Source of the DNA: Eimeria necatrix
Taxonomy: Eukaryota; Apicomplexa; Conoidasida; Eucoccidiorida; Eimeriidae
Reading direction: 5' to 3'
Assembly: GCF_000499385.1 (NCBI RefSeq)
Contig: NW_013652137.1
Location: forward strand, 124,001 to 188,000
DNA: 64,000 nucleotides
Under the pieces are notes generated by a model that did not search any database, was not told where the DNA came from, and worked only from the letters and a program-made list of their open reading frames with translations. Shown piece by piece: positions 34,911 to 46,156 of this stretch. A program made the position numbers and the translations under genes. Position 1 is the first letter of the stretch; each line of letters starts with the position of its first letter.

Positions 34911-37900
34911 ATGGCGAGAGGGAGGTTTACGGGTCGCCAGGTGTCCTTGGCCAAATCGGCTGCCGTCATGAAGGCCAGCCCTTCGACCCGCACAGCCAAG
35001 GGAAGGTCCCAAGTGCTTCTACAGAAAAACAAACATGTATACACCCCGACCTTGGCACGACGGTATCACGGGTGCGTCGGGTGGCTTAAGGCATGTGCTC
35101 ATACTTGTAGACACGTCCATGTCTGTAGCCCGCTGCTCAGCGGGCCCGCATCTGGAATTTGCACTTTTTGTTGCAGTTTCTGCCCGTGGAAAGAAAGACC
35201 CAATGGTGGGCCTTTGCCGGAGATTGATCGCATAATAGTTGACGAACACATCTCTTCCTGCAGCGATTGCTGTGGTGCGAGTCTCAAGGGGGATGGAAAG
35301 GGGGACGAAGTTATTTGCACCCGTTGTTTCTTCAACAACTTCATAATGAAAAGGCGGCCTTGCCTATTGCGGCTTGTGAAGAGCCAAAACCAAGGCGATA
35401 GACGAACAGAATATTCGTTGGCTGACTGCCGGGCCCTGCGGTACTGGAAGGACCTCGATTACTTGGATCAGGCGGCTGGGGACGAGACAATTGACGTGGA
35501 GGTTAGGGACACTAAAGTGCCCGACAGCTTCGGTGCGGATTTTTACCGTTTCATAGTTTTTGGCAGATTCATTTACAGGATGGACTCGGAGCTGTTGCGG
35601 GTGGGACGCCGAGCTGTTGCGTGCGGGACGCCAACAGTTCCTGACCGCATTGAGTGGAATTGCTGTGCTTCTGCAGGAAGGGGCCAGTACAAGCAACTCG
35701 GCTTCAGAGAAGTCTTGAAAAGACTAAGGGAAGGAGATACCTCTCTTTACGTCAGCACACAACGCATTGCTAGTGACAAATATGGTACAGTTAATATCTT
35801 TGGCTAAAAAGTCACCTCCAGCAGCACCCGCGTCTTTTGGTGACTGCTGCTGGTTGCCTTGCTGCATGGCGCCTGTGGCAATTTCTTGTAGGGAAGATCT
35901 CAGCGTTTGTGCTCGCGAACAGATATTGAAAGATTTGCACAGGTTTTTTGTGAGCACAGCCAATAAGTGATCTGTTCTGGAAAGCGACGCCATTTGACTT
36001 TTTTGCCGTATTGGCATACTACCGTCTTGGAGCAGCTCACAGCTCCCAGTGATATGCATGTTTTGAGTCGAGTGAGCTAAAAGCATAGGAAAAGGGAACA
36101 TGCAAATCAAAAGGTGTTGATCTTCTTCCCTTGTTGACTCTTCTGCGAACGTGTTCTACAGGCCCAAAGTTACTATGCGGACCGCCCCTCAGCAAATCAC
36201 TGTCTTCCGATTTCCCCGTAAATCCTGCCATTGCTGGGTAAGGCATGTAGTTAGTCGTGAGATTGGCTTGTGTCTCACATATGCGGCCAAATTTCCAGTA
36301 CAGCTTGCGTATTATACGAGCAGGAATTTGGTGCCATCTCAGTTCAATATCTGGATGGGGCACAGTCGTGTAGGAAGTAGCACCGGCTTGCATCATGATT
36401 TTCACGACAACTTTTATTGCCTCGTGCGCGGTGAGCTCAACAATACCTCACACCATCCCCCGCATGTGGCCGGCTTGGCCCCTGAAGGATATCATGTAGG
36501 GACTGCAACAGCAGCCTGTATAGATCATGTAGGTATTGCTGCTGCAGCAGTTACGAAGCGGGTATCTTGTGACGCTTCAGGACGGAAGGAATTCAGGCTC
36601 TATAGCCCTCGTCTTTGTGAGCTCCTGCGCACGCAAGGCATGGCCAAGCCATTAAGTGCTGCTTCTGTCCACCCCAATGGCTTAATTTCGTACATCAGAG
36701 GCATCCGAGAAGACGGTGAGGATAACGGCCTGTCAGGGTGAGAATTAGGTAGTGGAGACTTTGTTTGCAAAGCACACTCAGAAATCGTACACTGACCATG
36801 GATTTTTTGTTCTCGACAACTTCAAGCAGTAAGCAAGGGGGAAACTTCGCTCACTCCGCTTTGATTTGGAACCAATTTCTCACACTGAGCAGCCGTTGCA
36901 CCGTACGATACTTTCCTTGTGTCCCTCAGGTGCGCATGAAATGTCTGTCCTTCGAAGTCGTCAGCTCACACTTGAGCGAACCACAAGTGCGCTGCGAGAA
37001 CAACTGACCGATTGCGAAAAGAGGCTCCAAGCGGCTTCAGAGGCAAAGAACACTACAGAACTGAAAGTGGAAGCAAGAAAACTGAAAGGCATGCTGGACC
37101 ATGCTGAGTCAGAGTAATTCAGCACTATTTATAAGAACTACTTCCAAGCGTTGCTGTTTCTCTCTCTCTTAAGGCAGAACCAGTAGGGCCCTGCCTGATT
37201 TTTATGGTTGTTCAGCAGCAGTAGGTTTGGTGCGTTCCCATATTCTTTTAGGCTTGATCAGTGCCTTGAGGAAGCACTCGATGCAGCGGCTTACGAAAGT
37301 GGCGTCGACGATGATGACTCTGCATCGAACGACAGCGAGCTAACGGAGGTTAGCAACTGAAGTCCCTCTCTTATGCACCAGAAGCTCTTTGCACTCGTTG
37401 AACTTATTCTTTCATAGCGAACGAAATTGTTCGCTGGCAGAACTTATGCTCTGTTGCAGGGTCGCCTGGTGCAAGAAGGAGCGTATCCCGATCACTTCTG
37501 TCTTACAGGCACGGAAGAGCCATCTACAAGTAGGCAACATTCTTAATGCTGCTCAGCGAGATGTTGCGTTCTCGGTAATAGCCATGTACACGCAGGCAAC
37601 ATTCTAAATGCTTCTCAACAGGATGATGCGTTCTCGGCTTTTGGGTATTTATACTTCGATTCAACTATGGCTTCGTGCATTCAGCATCGTGGGACGGGCC
37701 GCTGAACGCCGCCAATGTATTGAAGAGATTCTGGAGTGTGTGGGTTGAAGAAGGAGATATTTGTAAGGTTCACGAATGTCTTCCACCCAACTCAAATTTG
37801 ATTTTCATGCGCCAACGCAGCGCAGATATCCTTGGGGTCACGGCCCACAGTGTACCGTGTGGCTTTTGCTATATTTCCGAGCAGTTCAGCGCTCAGCTGA

Positions 37901-38716
37901 ACTGTCAGCAGGAACGGTTCTAGCGATTTCCTACTCTAGCTAACAAAAAGAGCCCGCCTGTGTGCTGCTTACTCGCAGTGTACCTTCCGGCCAGCTGGTT
38001 TCACGAGGTCATCTCATACTCTCCGGGCAGCCAGAAAGACTCAAAGAAGCTCAGTGGAACGCCTGCTGACACAAAAGACAGTGTTCATTTGGCATTCAAT
38101 ATCTGGATGCACCCCCCATGCTTAGATGGTACATTTGAAAAGCCGTATATTGACGGCTACTGGGCCCAGCACGCTGCTCAGCAAGTTGAAGAACAGAAGG
38201 CGGCATCAGTTAGTGCAGTTGTTTACAACCAGAAGTACTTAGGGACCTCGCCTTTACAGCGACATACTGCACAGCAAGATGAACGCTCGCATCAACAAGA
38301 CTCTAGTGATGGTGCACATGGCAGTCGCTTGGCTTGCGATATGCCATATAGTGTCAACGATGCAGAAGCTGTGATCTCTCCATCGAAATATGTGCGAAGT
38401 AAGTCCAGCACTTGCTCGCATGCAAGAAAGCCAGCTGGCATACTGTATTTTTCTCGTGGTCTTGCAAGGCTTCGGCGCCTACACTTAAGTAGCAAGGCGT
38501 ACAGTGGTCAAGCTCGAAAGAACGTCCAGAGTAGTTGTCAGGACGTATAGTTCCGCTTTCATGGATAACAGGCGGGACTGGGCTAACAAACACTTGCTGT
38601 TTTTGATGGAATTTCCCTTGCTGTCGGAATACAAGCAGTTAAGACAACGCTCACACTATCTGGAGCATCTATCCCTCGAACGGCGAGCGTGGAGTTTGCT
38701 CAGCTTTCACAATTGA
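34911..38716 (+). CDS. JmjC domain-containing 2-oxoglutarate/Fe(II) oxygenase
   Basis: Hydroxylase or demethylase of the JmjC family. Eleven exons join in phase: 34911-35071, 35177-35784, 36162-36237, 36324-36430, 36581-36715, 36930-37113, 37252-37348, 37460-37529, 37685-37762, 37979-38398 and 38505-38716, about 715 aa. Motifs in order: WKDLDYLDQAAGDETIDVEV (cupin-like entry), LREGDTSLYVSTQ, NLVPSQFNIWMG, then GLHHDFHDNFY with the Fe-binding H305-x-D307, EFRLYSP, DILYLPASWFHEV with the distal Fe ligand H514, and HLAFNIWMHP. An N-terminal CSDC ... CTRC pair may bind zinc. Between the two halves of the Fe site sits an inserted coiled coil and acidic stretch. The closest general architecture is the small-molecule or protein hydroxylase branch (JMJD7/HSPBAP1-like), not the large histone demethylases. 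If the last intron is retained, the protein ends at 38550 (695 aa). Confidence 0.85.
37533..37638. repeat. Imperfect direct repeat inside a JmjC intron
   Basis: Two copies of a 43-base unit, GGCAACATTCT(T/A)AATGCT ... GCGTTCTCGG, at 37533-37575 and 37596-37638, within the intron between the eighth and ninth exons. Confidence 0.75.
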
Positions 38717-38884
38717 GATATTGTCATAGTTGTCTGCTCACTTTTGCAAACCACTTTAAAGAACTGTACCACTTCTGGACCAGTTGCAGAAAACGTTGAC
38801 TTGGGCACAACAGTTTGTGCATTTGACGTAGAGCCAAGCTCACTGAGGTCACTCGCTGCTGAGGTGCCGTTTACAGGGGAGCAT

Positions 38885-39364
38885 TTAGACTCTGCAAACG
38901 CTTTGAAGAGTAGGAGCTGTGCAGGGTTTCACTGCGCATCTCAGCTGTAGATTGCTGCGGAGCCCGACGGCCGCATTGCTGCTGCTACTTATTATGACGC
39001 TCTTTTTAAAGGGGATGCGCTGCTCCCTGCAACCGCCTTCAGCAGCGCGACTGTCTTGGTCTTTGTATTGACCATATGCTGCCATAGCACCAGTTTTCGG
39101 CATTTCGAACAGTTCACACTCAATCTTTTTCTGTGTTCTATGTTGACAACAGCTCACGTTATGCAGACATCTGGCCTCTAACCCGTTCACAAGTGGCTTA
39201 GACGCCGCGGCTTCAGCGTGCGCCTTCTCTTGCACCCCCAGAGCAACACTCTTCTGCATAGCAATCTCATCGCTTCCTCGAAATGCCAGCCCTAATGGAA
39301 TGACTTGAAGAGCGGAATCCGGCAAGGAGTGAGCCAACAAGCCCGCCTCCTGTGCCCTCGGCAA
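38885..39364 (-). CDS. Possible coding segment, unrecognised
   Basis: Open minus-strand frame of about 159 codons without an ATG at its upstream end. The first part (SLPDSALQVIPLGLAFRGSD, then AMQKSVALGVQEKAHAEAAA) looks like an amphipathic protein. A possible GTGAGC donor and ACACAG acceptor lie within it, so it may be one or two internal exons of a gene convergent with the JmjC gene. No family recognised. Confidence 0.3.
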   Translation of the reverse strand: MPRAQEAGLLAHSLPDSALQVIPLGLAFRGSDEIAMQKSVALGVQEKAHAEAAASKPLVNGLEARCLHNVSCCQHRTQKKIECELFEMPKTGAMAAYGQYKDQDSRAAEGGCREQRIPFKKSVIISSSSNAAVGLRSNLQLRCAVKPCTAPTLQSVCRV

Positions 39365-39405
39365 TCCACCGGTTACTTTGCTGTCTTCCTTTTTTATTTT
39401 CTAAC

Positions 39406-39475
39406 ATTCTGACTCTCTCAGACTGCTTTTAACAGTCTGACTCTGTCAGACTGTTTCTAACAGTCTGACTCTGCC
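39406..39475. repeat. 28-base tandem repeat with internal hairpin
   Basis: Two and a half copies (39406-39433, 39434-39461, 39462-39475) of AGTCTGACTCTGTCAGACTG plus a TTTCTAAC spacer. The central copy contains a perfect inverted repeat, CAGTCTGAC/GTCAGACTG with a TCT loop. Confidence 0.85.
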
Positions 39476-39883
39476 TAAGGTCACACTCATTACACAACCT
39501 GGCGAGGGCTTGAAGGCCGTCACCCGTCGCGACATTTCCTCCCCACTTGTAATGCAGCGCAGTAGGGTGTCATCCGCTTGTCCTTCCACCGTTTCAAGGC
39601 TTTTTCGCTATAGTGCTCCTAGTGTCCCTCAGCACACAAGCTGCGTATCTACCCGCTGACTATGGCAGCCTGCGCCCACTCGCTACAAGCCTCAACGCGC
39701 ACGTGGTGTACACAGCATAAGAGTAAATTGTAACTCCTGCACTGCATTTCTCTTATACTCAGCCTGAGTGTTCTATAGGTAGCTTACTATGTAATTATAC
39801 CTTCAAGTTCTATGATGCTGCTCTGTACCAGTTTACCTTGGCCGGGTGGTGAACTGGGGTTCGTACGAAATTGGGAAAAAGTA

Positions 39884-40204
39884 TTATAAACGTGTACGAG
39901 GCGGATAGCTTAAAAGAATGAGCATTTTGCCTCTGAGTTGCGAGGTGTCATTCGCCAAACAACCACGTCGAAGGAGTTCGGGAGACGGAGTGTGACTTCG
40001 TTGCTGCCAGGCCCCCTCAGGTAAATGCAGGTTGTCACTTGCTCCCTTCCCTTGAACTAGAAATTTAGCAAAGCTTTGTGAGGTTCTCCGGCCGTTTTTC
40101 GCTAGTTCGTTTGGGGCTAAGACGCGGCGAAGCCTGCGTCTTCGGCGCCTGCTATCAAAGATAACAGGAGAGCATGGGAAGTTTCGAGTTGGAACAGCAA
40201 ACAT
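39884..40204 (-). CDS. Possible small basic protein, 106 aa
   Basis: Open frame from an ATG at 40204 to TAA. The N-terminus MFAVPTRNFPCSPVIFDS is followed by RRRRRRLRRVLAPNELAK, a strongly basic segment that could be a mitochondrial or ribosomal-type sequence. The rest is Ser/Pro/Arg-rich. Codon choice is GC-rich at third positions compared with surroundings. Not recognised; could be a chance frame. Confidence 0.3.
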   Translation of the reverse strand: MFAVPTRNFPCSPVIFDSRRRRRRLRRVLAPNELAKNGRRTSQSFAKFLVQGKGASDNLHLPEGAWQQRSHTPSPELLRRGCLANDTSQLRGKMLILLSYPPRTRL

Positions 40205-41653
40205 CAATGGACTGAGCTTACTGTTCACTAAATATGAGGCTCAGGCTGGATATGGAACGACTCCAACCACTGAAACTAGTGCAGGATGTTCTAGAAGCTT
40301 CAATAATCCATGCACATACGAAAGGATTAGTTTTCCTTTGGTCTCGTAATATGGGCAAGACGGGGAAAAATAGAGCAGATGATGGTAGCACCGAAAAGTC
40401 CCTTCAGCTGCCTTTTATGACCCCCTTTTGTGAACCACGGTTAACGAGGCAATTTCTATGGGAAACCATTGCAACGTTAGTGCAACAAGCAGCCAAAAAT
40501 GTTGTTTGGTGCGGGAATCTGGAAGGGGTTCCGTTGCGGTCTTAGTAGTCGCGGCTTGCGCATCTCGATCTGAAAACAAACAACTTAGAGGTTACGTAAA
40601 AGTGATTGAGGTGATTTTCATTGGTAAAAGTTGATGCTGTGGGTCTGGACAGAACAGCGTAGTCCTTCAAGTCCCCCTGTGCACTGCTTCGTTTAGGCCA
40701 TTCCCCTGGCCGTCGCCTACCACCTTTACCAACGAAACATTTCCAGGCTTTCCAATTCCTTTATTGCGCGTCCAAAGGCCCCACATGAAATAGGGTACCA
40801 GAAGAGGTGTACATGTTCCTAATCACAAAAGTGTACAGCTGCCATGGCGTTCCGGCGATGTCACAACAGCCCGCAACAGCGCAGAGTTCCACAAAACGGC
40901 AAAGATCCTCTAAGCGCACAGAGCTAACAACTCTCCTTCCCCCTTTTAAGCCAGCCTTAGTAGACTTTACACAAGAAGAGTACTACGGACCCTCTTCTCT
41001 TCCTCGATAGTCTCCGCTTTGCCTCACTCATTCCCGAACTTCAGGGCATAAAAGCTCACAGAACTAGATCTGTTCAGGGCGCAACATACATCTCCGCTCA
41101 AGGAGGCCACAATGGATAGCAATGACTGCATTTTCCACTGGCTACAGCACACTATGGTCACTAATATATACACTAATATCATGTGTATGCATGGGGTGAC
41201 TCTAAACTTCTTCCCTACAATAACAAAAATATTGATGAGAATAGTTCACTTCAGCGGCACAACGTGAAATTTACGGTGGTTTCATGTTGCGTGGGCAGCC
41301 TGTGAAAGGAAGCAAAAGGATGGGGAACAACTGTGCCGCTTCGTATTCTGTCACTTTGTACAGTACATTACTCAATGCGCAGGTTTGGGAAGCATTGCAA
41401 ATGCGTTAAACCTGTATAGTGAGTAGCTTAATGAAGCTTGCCAGAACGAATACACACTTAAACAAATTGCCTGCGCATGCGTGAGCAGATGGTAAGGCGG
41501 CTTCCGCCTGCTCCCCCTTCCCTTGCCCATTGTATTCAGCAGCAGGTTATAACGTCCTCTCTTATCTTGAAAATTTGTGCGTCTTATCCTCTGTGCTTGT
41601 GCATATTGGGTCTTTCTTTCAAGACGCCTGGGTAGGCTCTACTGGTCGGTCCC
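40205..41653. other. Intergenic region upstream of the Rieske gene
   Basis: A 103-codon plus-strand frame at 40234-40545 has no recognisable motif and is not called. The rest is AT-rich with no repeats of note. Confidence 0.4.
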
Positions 41654-43797
41654 ATGGTGCCTTACGCGGCGGTGCGGCCGCTGCTTCTTCCGCGGCAAAT
41701 TGGCTTCGTGTCTACTCTCAGCAACAACGGGGTATTTCCATTTTTAAAACATGGAGGACAACATTCGCTGCTTCGTACGGGCAACAACGGGGTCGGCTCC
41801 GTGGGCGGAGCCGTGCGCCCGTTCAGCAGTTTCAATCACAATATCGGCCCGCACAAGTCAGATCCCCCAGCGAGCGAGAAACCCCTTTATTTAAACCGTT
41901 TTGACCAGGCAGATGACCCTGCCCTTTTCCAGCTTGAAGCACAACAGCTGGAACAACAACGATTGTTGAAGGGGCAAACGTCAGACATCGTGGATACAGC
42001 GGACGTAGTGCAGCCATCCAACCATCCCCACCAACGGAAGGGCTTCCTTAAGCGCATGCGTTATTGGCACTACCATCAGACTGCAGAGCCAACCTTTCCC
42101 CGTACTCCAGACCTCAGCAAGGGGGGTGAGGGCAGCGCGCCTTTGTGTAGAATACGGCCACTTCCAGTGCCCACTGTAGTCCAACAGGACAGTGTGTGCG
42201 CCTGCTGCCTGTGCATTCAAGCTGGCTCCGGGTGTGTTGGTGCCTTTGCAATAATCCTCTGATGTGCTTGTTTTTTTTGGATTGGATTGCTGCAGAACTG
42301 GCTGCTGGTGCCACGGTGGTGCGAACCTCTGTGTGGGCTAACCCGGACGAGCCTGCTGTTGTGTCTGTGGGCCGGTTTGCGCCTGATAACTTTCGGGCTG
42401 CTGGGTATGCTGAGAATGCGCCAAATCCCACGAGCATCAACAGCGACGCACACCCAGACTTCAGGGACTACAGGCTGGGCAGCGGCTCTCCTGACAGGCG
42501 GCCCTTTATGTACTTTTTGAGCGCGTCCTACTTTTTTATTGGCGCAAGCATGATGAGGAGCCTTTTGTGCAAAATGGTCCACTTTTGGTGGGTTAGCAAG
42601 GTAAGGGAAATATCGATAGAATGGTGTACTCAGCACTCCTGCTTCCTTGCTGATTATTTCCGACAACTGCACCTCAGCAACAGAAGTGGAACGAGGAACC
42701 GCTATAGGCAACGAACATATTTGAGGAGGAGGCCGGGCCACAACCAGGGTACTTGGGGAGGAGGCTAAATGCCGGACGAGAGATGCATGAATATATGAGA
42801 TCCTCAGATGCTGCATGTGCTGTCCGAGAGCCTAGCCGTGGCATTCTGTTTCGCTTTTACAGCATATAATTCATGTTGAAGCAATGCAAGCTAGGCCTCT
42901 GACTGTGTGTATCCAAAGATCTTACCGCTCTTCGCGAATAGAGATGTGAAGCGCAGAAGCATTTCTTCGGGTGCCTTCGAGCTCTCAGTCGAGAGCGTGA
43001 AATTGCGATTTCCCAGGCGTTTTGGTCATTATTTGGCGTCGTTCTATTTCGCTGCAGGACCTCATGGCTGCGGGGACCACTGAAATAGATTTGAGGCCAA
43101 TTGAAGTGGGCACAACGGCTGTCTTTAAGTGGAGAGGCAAGCCAGTGTTCGTCCGCCACAGGACGCCTGAAGAAATTGAGCGTGCCAGGTCTGACACTGC
43201 CTGCTTTAACGGCATTTTCTATCGCATGCTTTTTGCTGACACCACCTCTGGTGTGGCGTTTCTCACGTTCCTTGCCTTCTGGTCGTGGCATCTGATGGCG
43301 TCGCTTCAGGGCGGATGACCTCGTGATAGGAACAATGAAGGATCCACAGACGGATGCGGAGCGCTGCCCTCGGCCAGAATGGCTCATCAACATAGGTGTC
43401 TGCACTCATCTGGGCTGCATTCCCATTGAGGGCGGCAGTTACCAAGGTTGGTTCTGCCCCTGCCATGGCTCTCACTACGATATTTCAGGTCGGTCTCTAA
43501 ATTTAGTTATTTCCCTTTGCGTCCATATTTTTGACGAGTTAATGAATATAGGGTACGCACTTACTAAACGGCCTTACGACTACGGGCCAGTCCCGTACTC
43601 GTTTTCTGCTGAAAGTGCTGCTTAGCACCGTCACCTTAAGCTTGCTGAAGGCCAAGTAAAAGTGGAGAGATGTGGTTAGATTTTTTGTGGTTCACATTCG
43701 CTTGCATTTAGGCCGCGTTCGGCAGGGCCCTGCTCCAACGAATCTTGAAGTACCGGAGACAGTCTTCCTAGATGACCTTACGGTGAAACTGGGCTGA
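41654..43797 (+). CDS. RIP1: Rieske iron-sulfur subunit of cytochrome bc1 complex
   Basis: Electron-transfer subunit of mitochondrial complex III; its 2Fe-2S cluster takes electrons from ubiquinol and passes them to cytochrome c1. Five exons in phase: 41654-42125, 42296-42600, 43058-43188, 43310-43488 and 43712-43797, 390 aa. Cluster ligands are visible as C334-T-H336-L-G-C339 and C352-P-C354-H355-G-S-H; C339 and C354 would form the disulfide. Upstream lie the single membrane helix ([19 protein letters not shown]) and the hinge ([17 protein letters not shown]). The C-terminus [20 protein letters not shown] is typical. The N-terminal 200 or so residues are longer than in fungi or animals and begin with a probable mitochondrial presequence, as in other apicomplexans. 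The exon 4 donor (GTCGGT) is non-consensus but required by homology. Confidence 0.92.
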
Positions 43798-46156
43798 GCG
43801 TTGGCATTACAACGCTGTTTCGGGTGACAGCTATTTCTCGGTGTTCTTCGACGCTCGTGAGAGGCTGCTGCATACTAACGGCGGCCTCGCTGCAGAAGGC
43901 GTTGATGCAGCAACTGCGTCTCTGGGCACCATCTTCCCTTTTCAGGCTCGAGCTCTTCTGGTCATGGCACAGTGCGTTGGACCTATGCTCGCGAGGGGCG
44001 AGGGCCACCTTCCCAGCAAGCGTGTTACATTCCGCTTTCCTTTAGCTGGGGAGATATGAGGCACAGAGGAACGTCAGTAGCAATCCGCTCAAATGGCAAG
44101 GAGCGACGGCTGTTCCTCATGCATTATTTGTGCTCTTGGGCTTGAGGCACTTATTGTAACCCTTCAAGCACATCAGCTTTCGCCTTCTTCCCCCCAAACA
44201 CTCGCAGGCAGCCGTTTACAAGTTGACATAGGGGACTGACCACAGCATTGGGCATAGTTGTCTGGCTTAGCCTTTTCAGTATCGGTCTTCGGGCACTAAG
44301 CGAGAGCCCAGACCTCTCGTGTGTTCTTTTAACGGAAGGCAGTATGAATGGCGAGCTGCTGGTGCGAATGGCGTAGCGCCATAGCACTTAAATGGTAGTC
44401 ATTAGCAAGTGAAGGCGGCGCTACCCAAAGTCTGCAACTTTCAGTAGATAACCGTGGATGACCTGTAGCCTTCAGGCATTTTGCTTGATGCAGAAAGCCT
44501 CGGAGCAAGCGATATGGAGCCTGGAACGGCTAGCTGTAGCACGGGGAAGCTGCACGGAGCTCTTGACGCAATTGAATACCACTTAGCAATAGAGGTGGTT
44601 CTTGAGGGGATCGGGATGTGCTTAGGCAAGAGGTGGTACAAGCCACTGTCAAAGTTTTAGCTATGAAAGGCAGCAGACGCAGAGGTGGTAGCTTCGAGGA
44701 GCCATCACTACAAGTGGAGTTCCGCTGTGTCCCTGAGCAACTCTCCTGCCAAGTATTCACTCAGAGGAGTCTGTACATCCTCGGCCATCACGGCTTATAA
44801 TTCCCTTCATGATCCAGCGGGTGGCCATGCCTAGGCCAGGCCTGGGCCTGGCCATCAGCAGCAGCAGCTGCTGAGTTAGGACTGGAAACTCTAAGGCAAA
44901 GCGTTTTGTTGGCGAGTCACGCAGCAAAGTAGGGTTAACAGTAGAAGAGGTTCGATGGGAAGCTGTGTGTGCACAGAGCGCTAGAACTTGGACCTATATC
45001 AGGGGAGTGAAGTACCTAGCCTGGGCCTTCACAAGCTGTGAAGACATTCTGCACCTAGAAGCGTCCGGTCAGGATCAGTCATAACACAGATAACAATGCA
45101 ACAGTTAAATGCTGGATAAGTGCGTACTGCGTCATGTGCGTTCCGAGGTCCTCGGAACGCACATGACGCAGAACCATGCCACGCATGATGATCTAGTGTT
45201 CCAATAGGAAGCAATGACGTACTCACCTTTGGGGCAGCTCACAGTGTGGATGTAGTTCGATAGGTGGTTGCTTTAAGACTGTGGTCCCCGCAACGGAATT
45301 GAGGATCCACATTCCATATTCAGCAGCGGAAGAGCGCTACGTGGTGCGGAAGGGACGTCAACGAAGAGATAAAAGAGACAGCACAGCTTTTGTGGCTGAG
45401 AGTTCAACTGCTTTCGCTATGACCTGTGTGACCTTTGATGCCCATGTTAATCAGCCGAGGAGGCTCTCGGGTAAACTGTTGAAAAGAGATGTTTTGTAGG
45501 TCAGAACGTTATATATCAAATTTCCAAGAGTGTTTGCAAGTATAGGAAACAACAGGAGGCCCAGCCGCATGAGCTCTTCAGCAACTTCCAGTGGTTTCTA
45601 GCACACGGAGTACGATATGTGCTGTCCCAGGCTGAAGGTGAGCTAAAATTGTCGCTAGTCACGTGCGTGCTGTATTACTGCTGCGACGACACTGTCTCCT
45701 AATTCGTAGAGAAAGCGCTTTAGAGTAAGCTTAAGCCGAGTCTGCAAGCTTGCGAGGCCTAGCCCGCCAAGAGGAGTTTCCCGTGTTTCAGCTGCGTAGT
45801 GAAGTGCAAACATATTAAAGTTGCAAGCTTTTATCGACGCCTTTGAAGAACGCTCACAAGGCACGAATGGGGTTGTTGCATACAAATTCAAATTCCAACC
45901 TTGTATCGATGCTTTTGGAGGACAGTCACAAGCATGGATGGAGTTGTTCCTCAAGCTGCCACTGATATAGTCAATCTACAGTCTCCTCAGAGTATTGGCA
46001 TACGGAAAGTGGATGGTGCTCAAGAAGTCAGACACTCACGAAAAGGCTGTAGGCTTCTTAGCAGGAGCTAAAACTCAGCTGCAAAGGCAGCTGCGAAATT
46101 TAGGGACGCAGTTAGAAGAACAAATGTTGAGACTGAAGCGATCCCGAACGAAATAA
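43798..46156 (+). CDS. Coding fragments of an unresolved plus-strand gene
   Basis: Several segments look coding, but I could not join them fully. They are: 43785-44059 (contains GLAAEGVDAATASLGTIFPF, TGA stop); 44488-44600 (HGALDAIEYHLAIE, before a GTGG site); 44612-44749 (EVVQATVKVLAMKGSRRR, then LQVEFRCVPEQLSCQ before GTATTC); 45290-45499 (IHIPYSAAEERYVVRKGRQR); 45540-45637 (ELFSNFQWFLAHGVRYVLSQ, ending at a GTGAGC donor); and 45991-46156 (KAVGFLAGAKTQLQRQLRNL, then a basic end RLKRSRTK and TAA). Phases fit only partly, so this may be a real gene with unusual or missed exons, two genes, or a decaying gene. No family recognised. Confidence 0.4.
44834..44853. repeat. Short GC-rich inverted repeat
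   Basis: GGCCAGGCC and GGCCTGGCC separated by two bases, directly followed by a CAGCAGCAGCAGCTGCTG tract that can also fold back. Confidence 0.8.
45127..45171. repeat. 45-base near-perfect palindrome
   Basis: Two 22-base arms, starting CTGCGTCATGTGCGTTCC, match perfectly as inverted repeats around a single central T (position 45149). It can form a cruciform, or a long hairpin in RNA. It lies between coding-like fragments of the 43.8-46.2 kb region. Confidence 0.95.
45832..45950. repeat. Imperfect direct repeat, offset about 72 bases
   Basis: TATCGACGCCTTTGAAGAACG ... GGGGTTGTT at 45832 is repeated with changes as TATCGATGCTTTTGGAGGACA ... GGAGTTGTT at 45904. In one plus frame both copies read as related peptides (FIDAFEERSQ and CIDAFGGQSQ), which hints at former or present coding. 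Confidence 0.6.

Noticed and set aside
38399..38550. JmjC protein ending at 38550
   Set aside because: A GTAAGT donor at 38399 and an in-phase acceptor at 38504 give a more protein-like C-terminus; kept only as an alternative.
42217..42816. Minus-strand open frame of 199 codons over Rieske exon 2
   Set aside because: The plus strand there encodes the recognisable Rieske membrane helix and has consensus splice sites; the antisense frame is a shadow.
44500..45200. A tRNA or other small RNA gene at the palindrome
   Set aside because: The palindrome forms a simple hairpin with a one-base loop; there is no cloverleaf and no A or B box.
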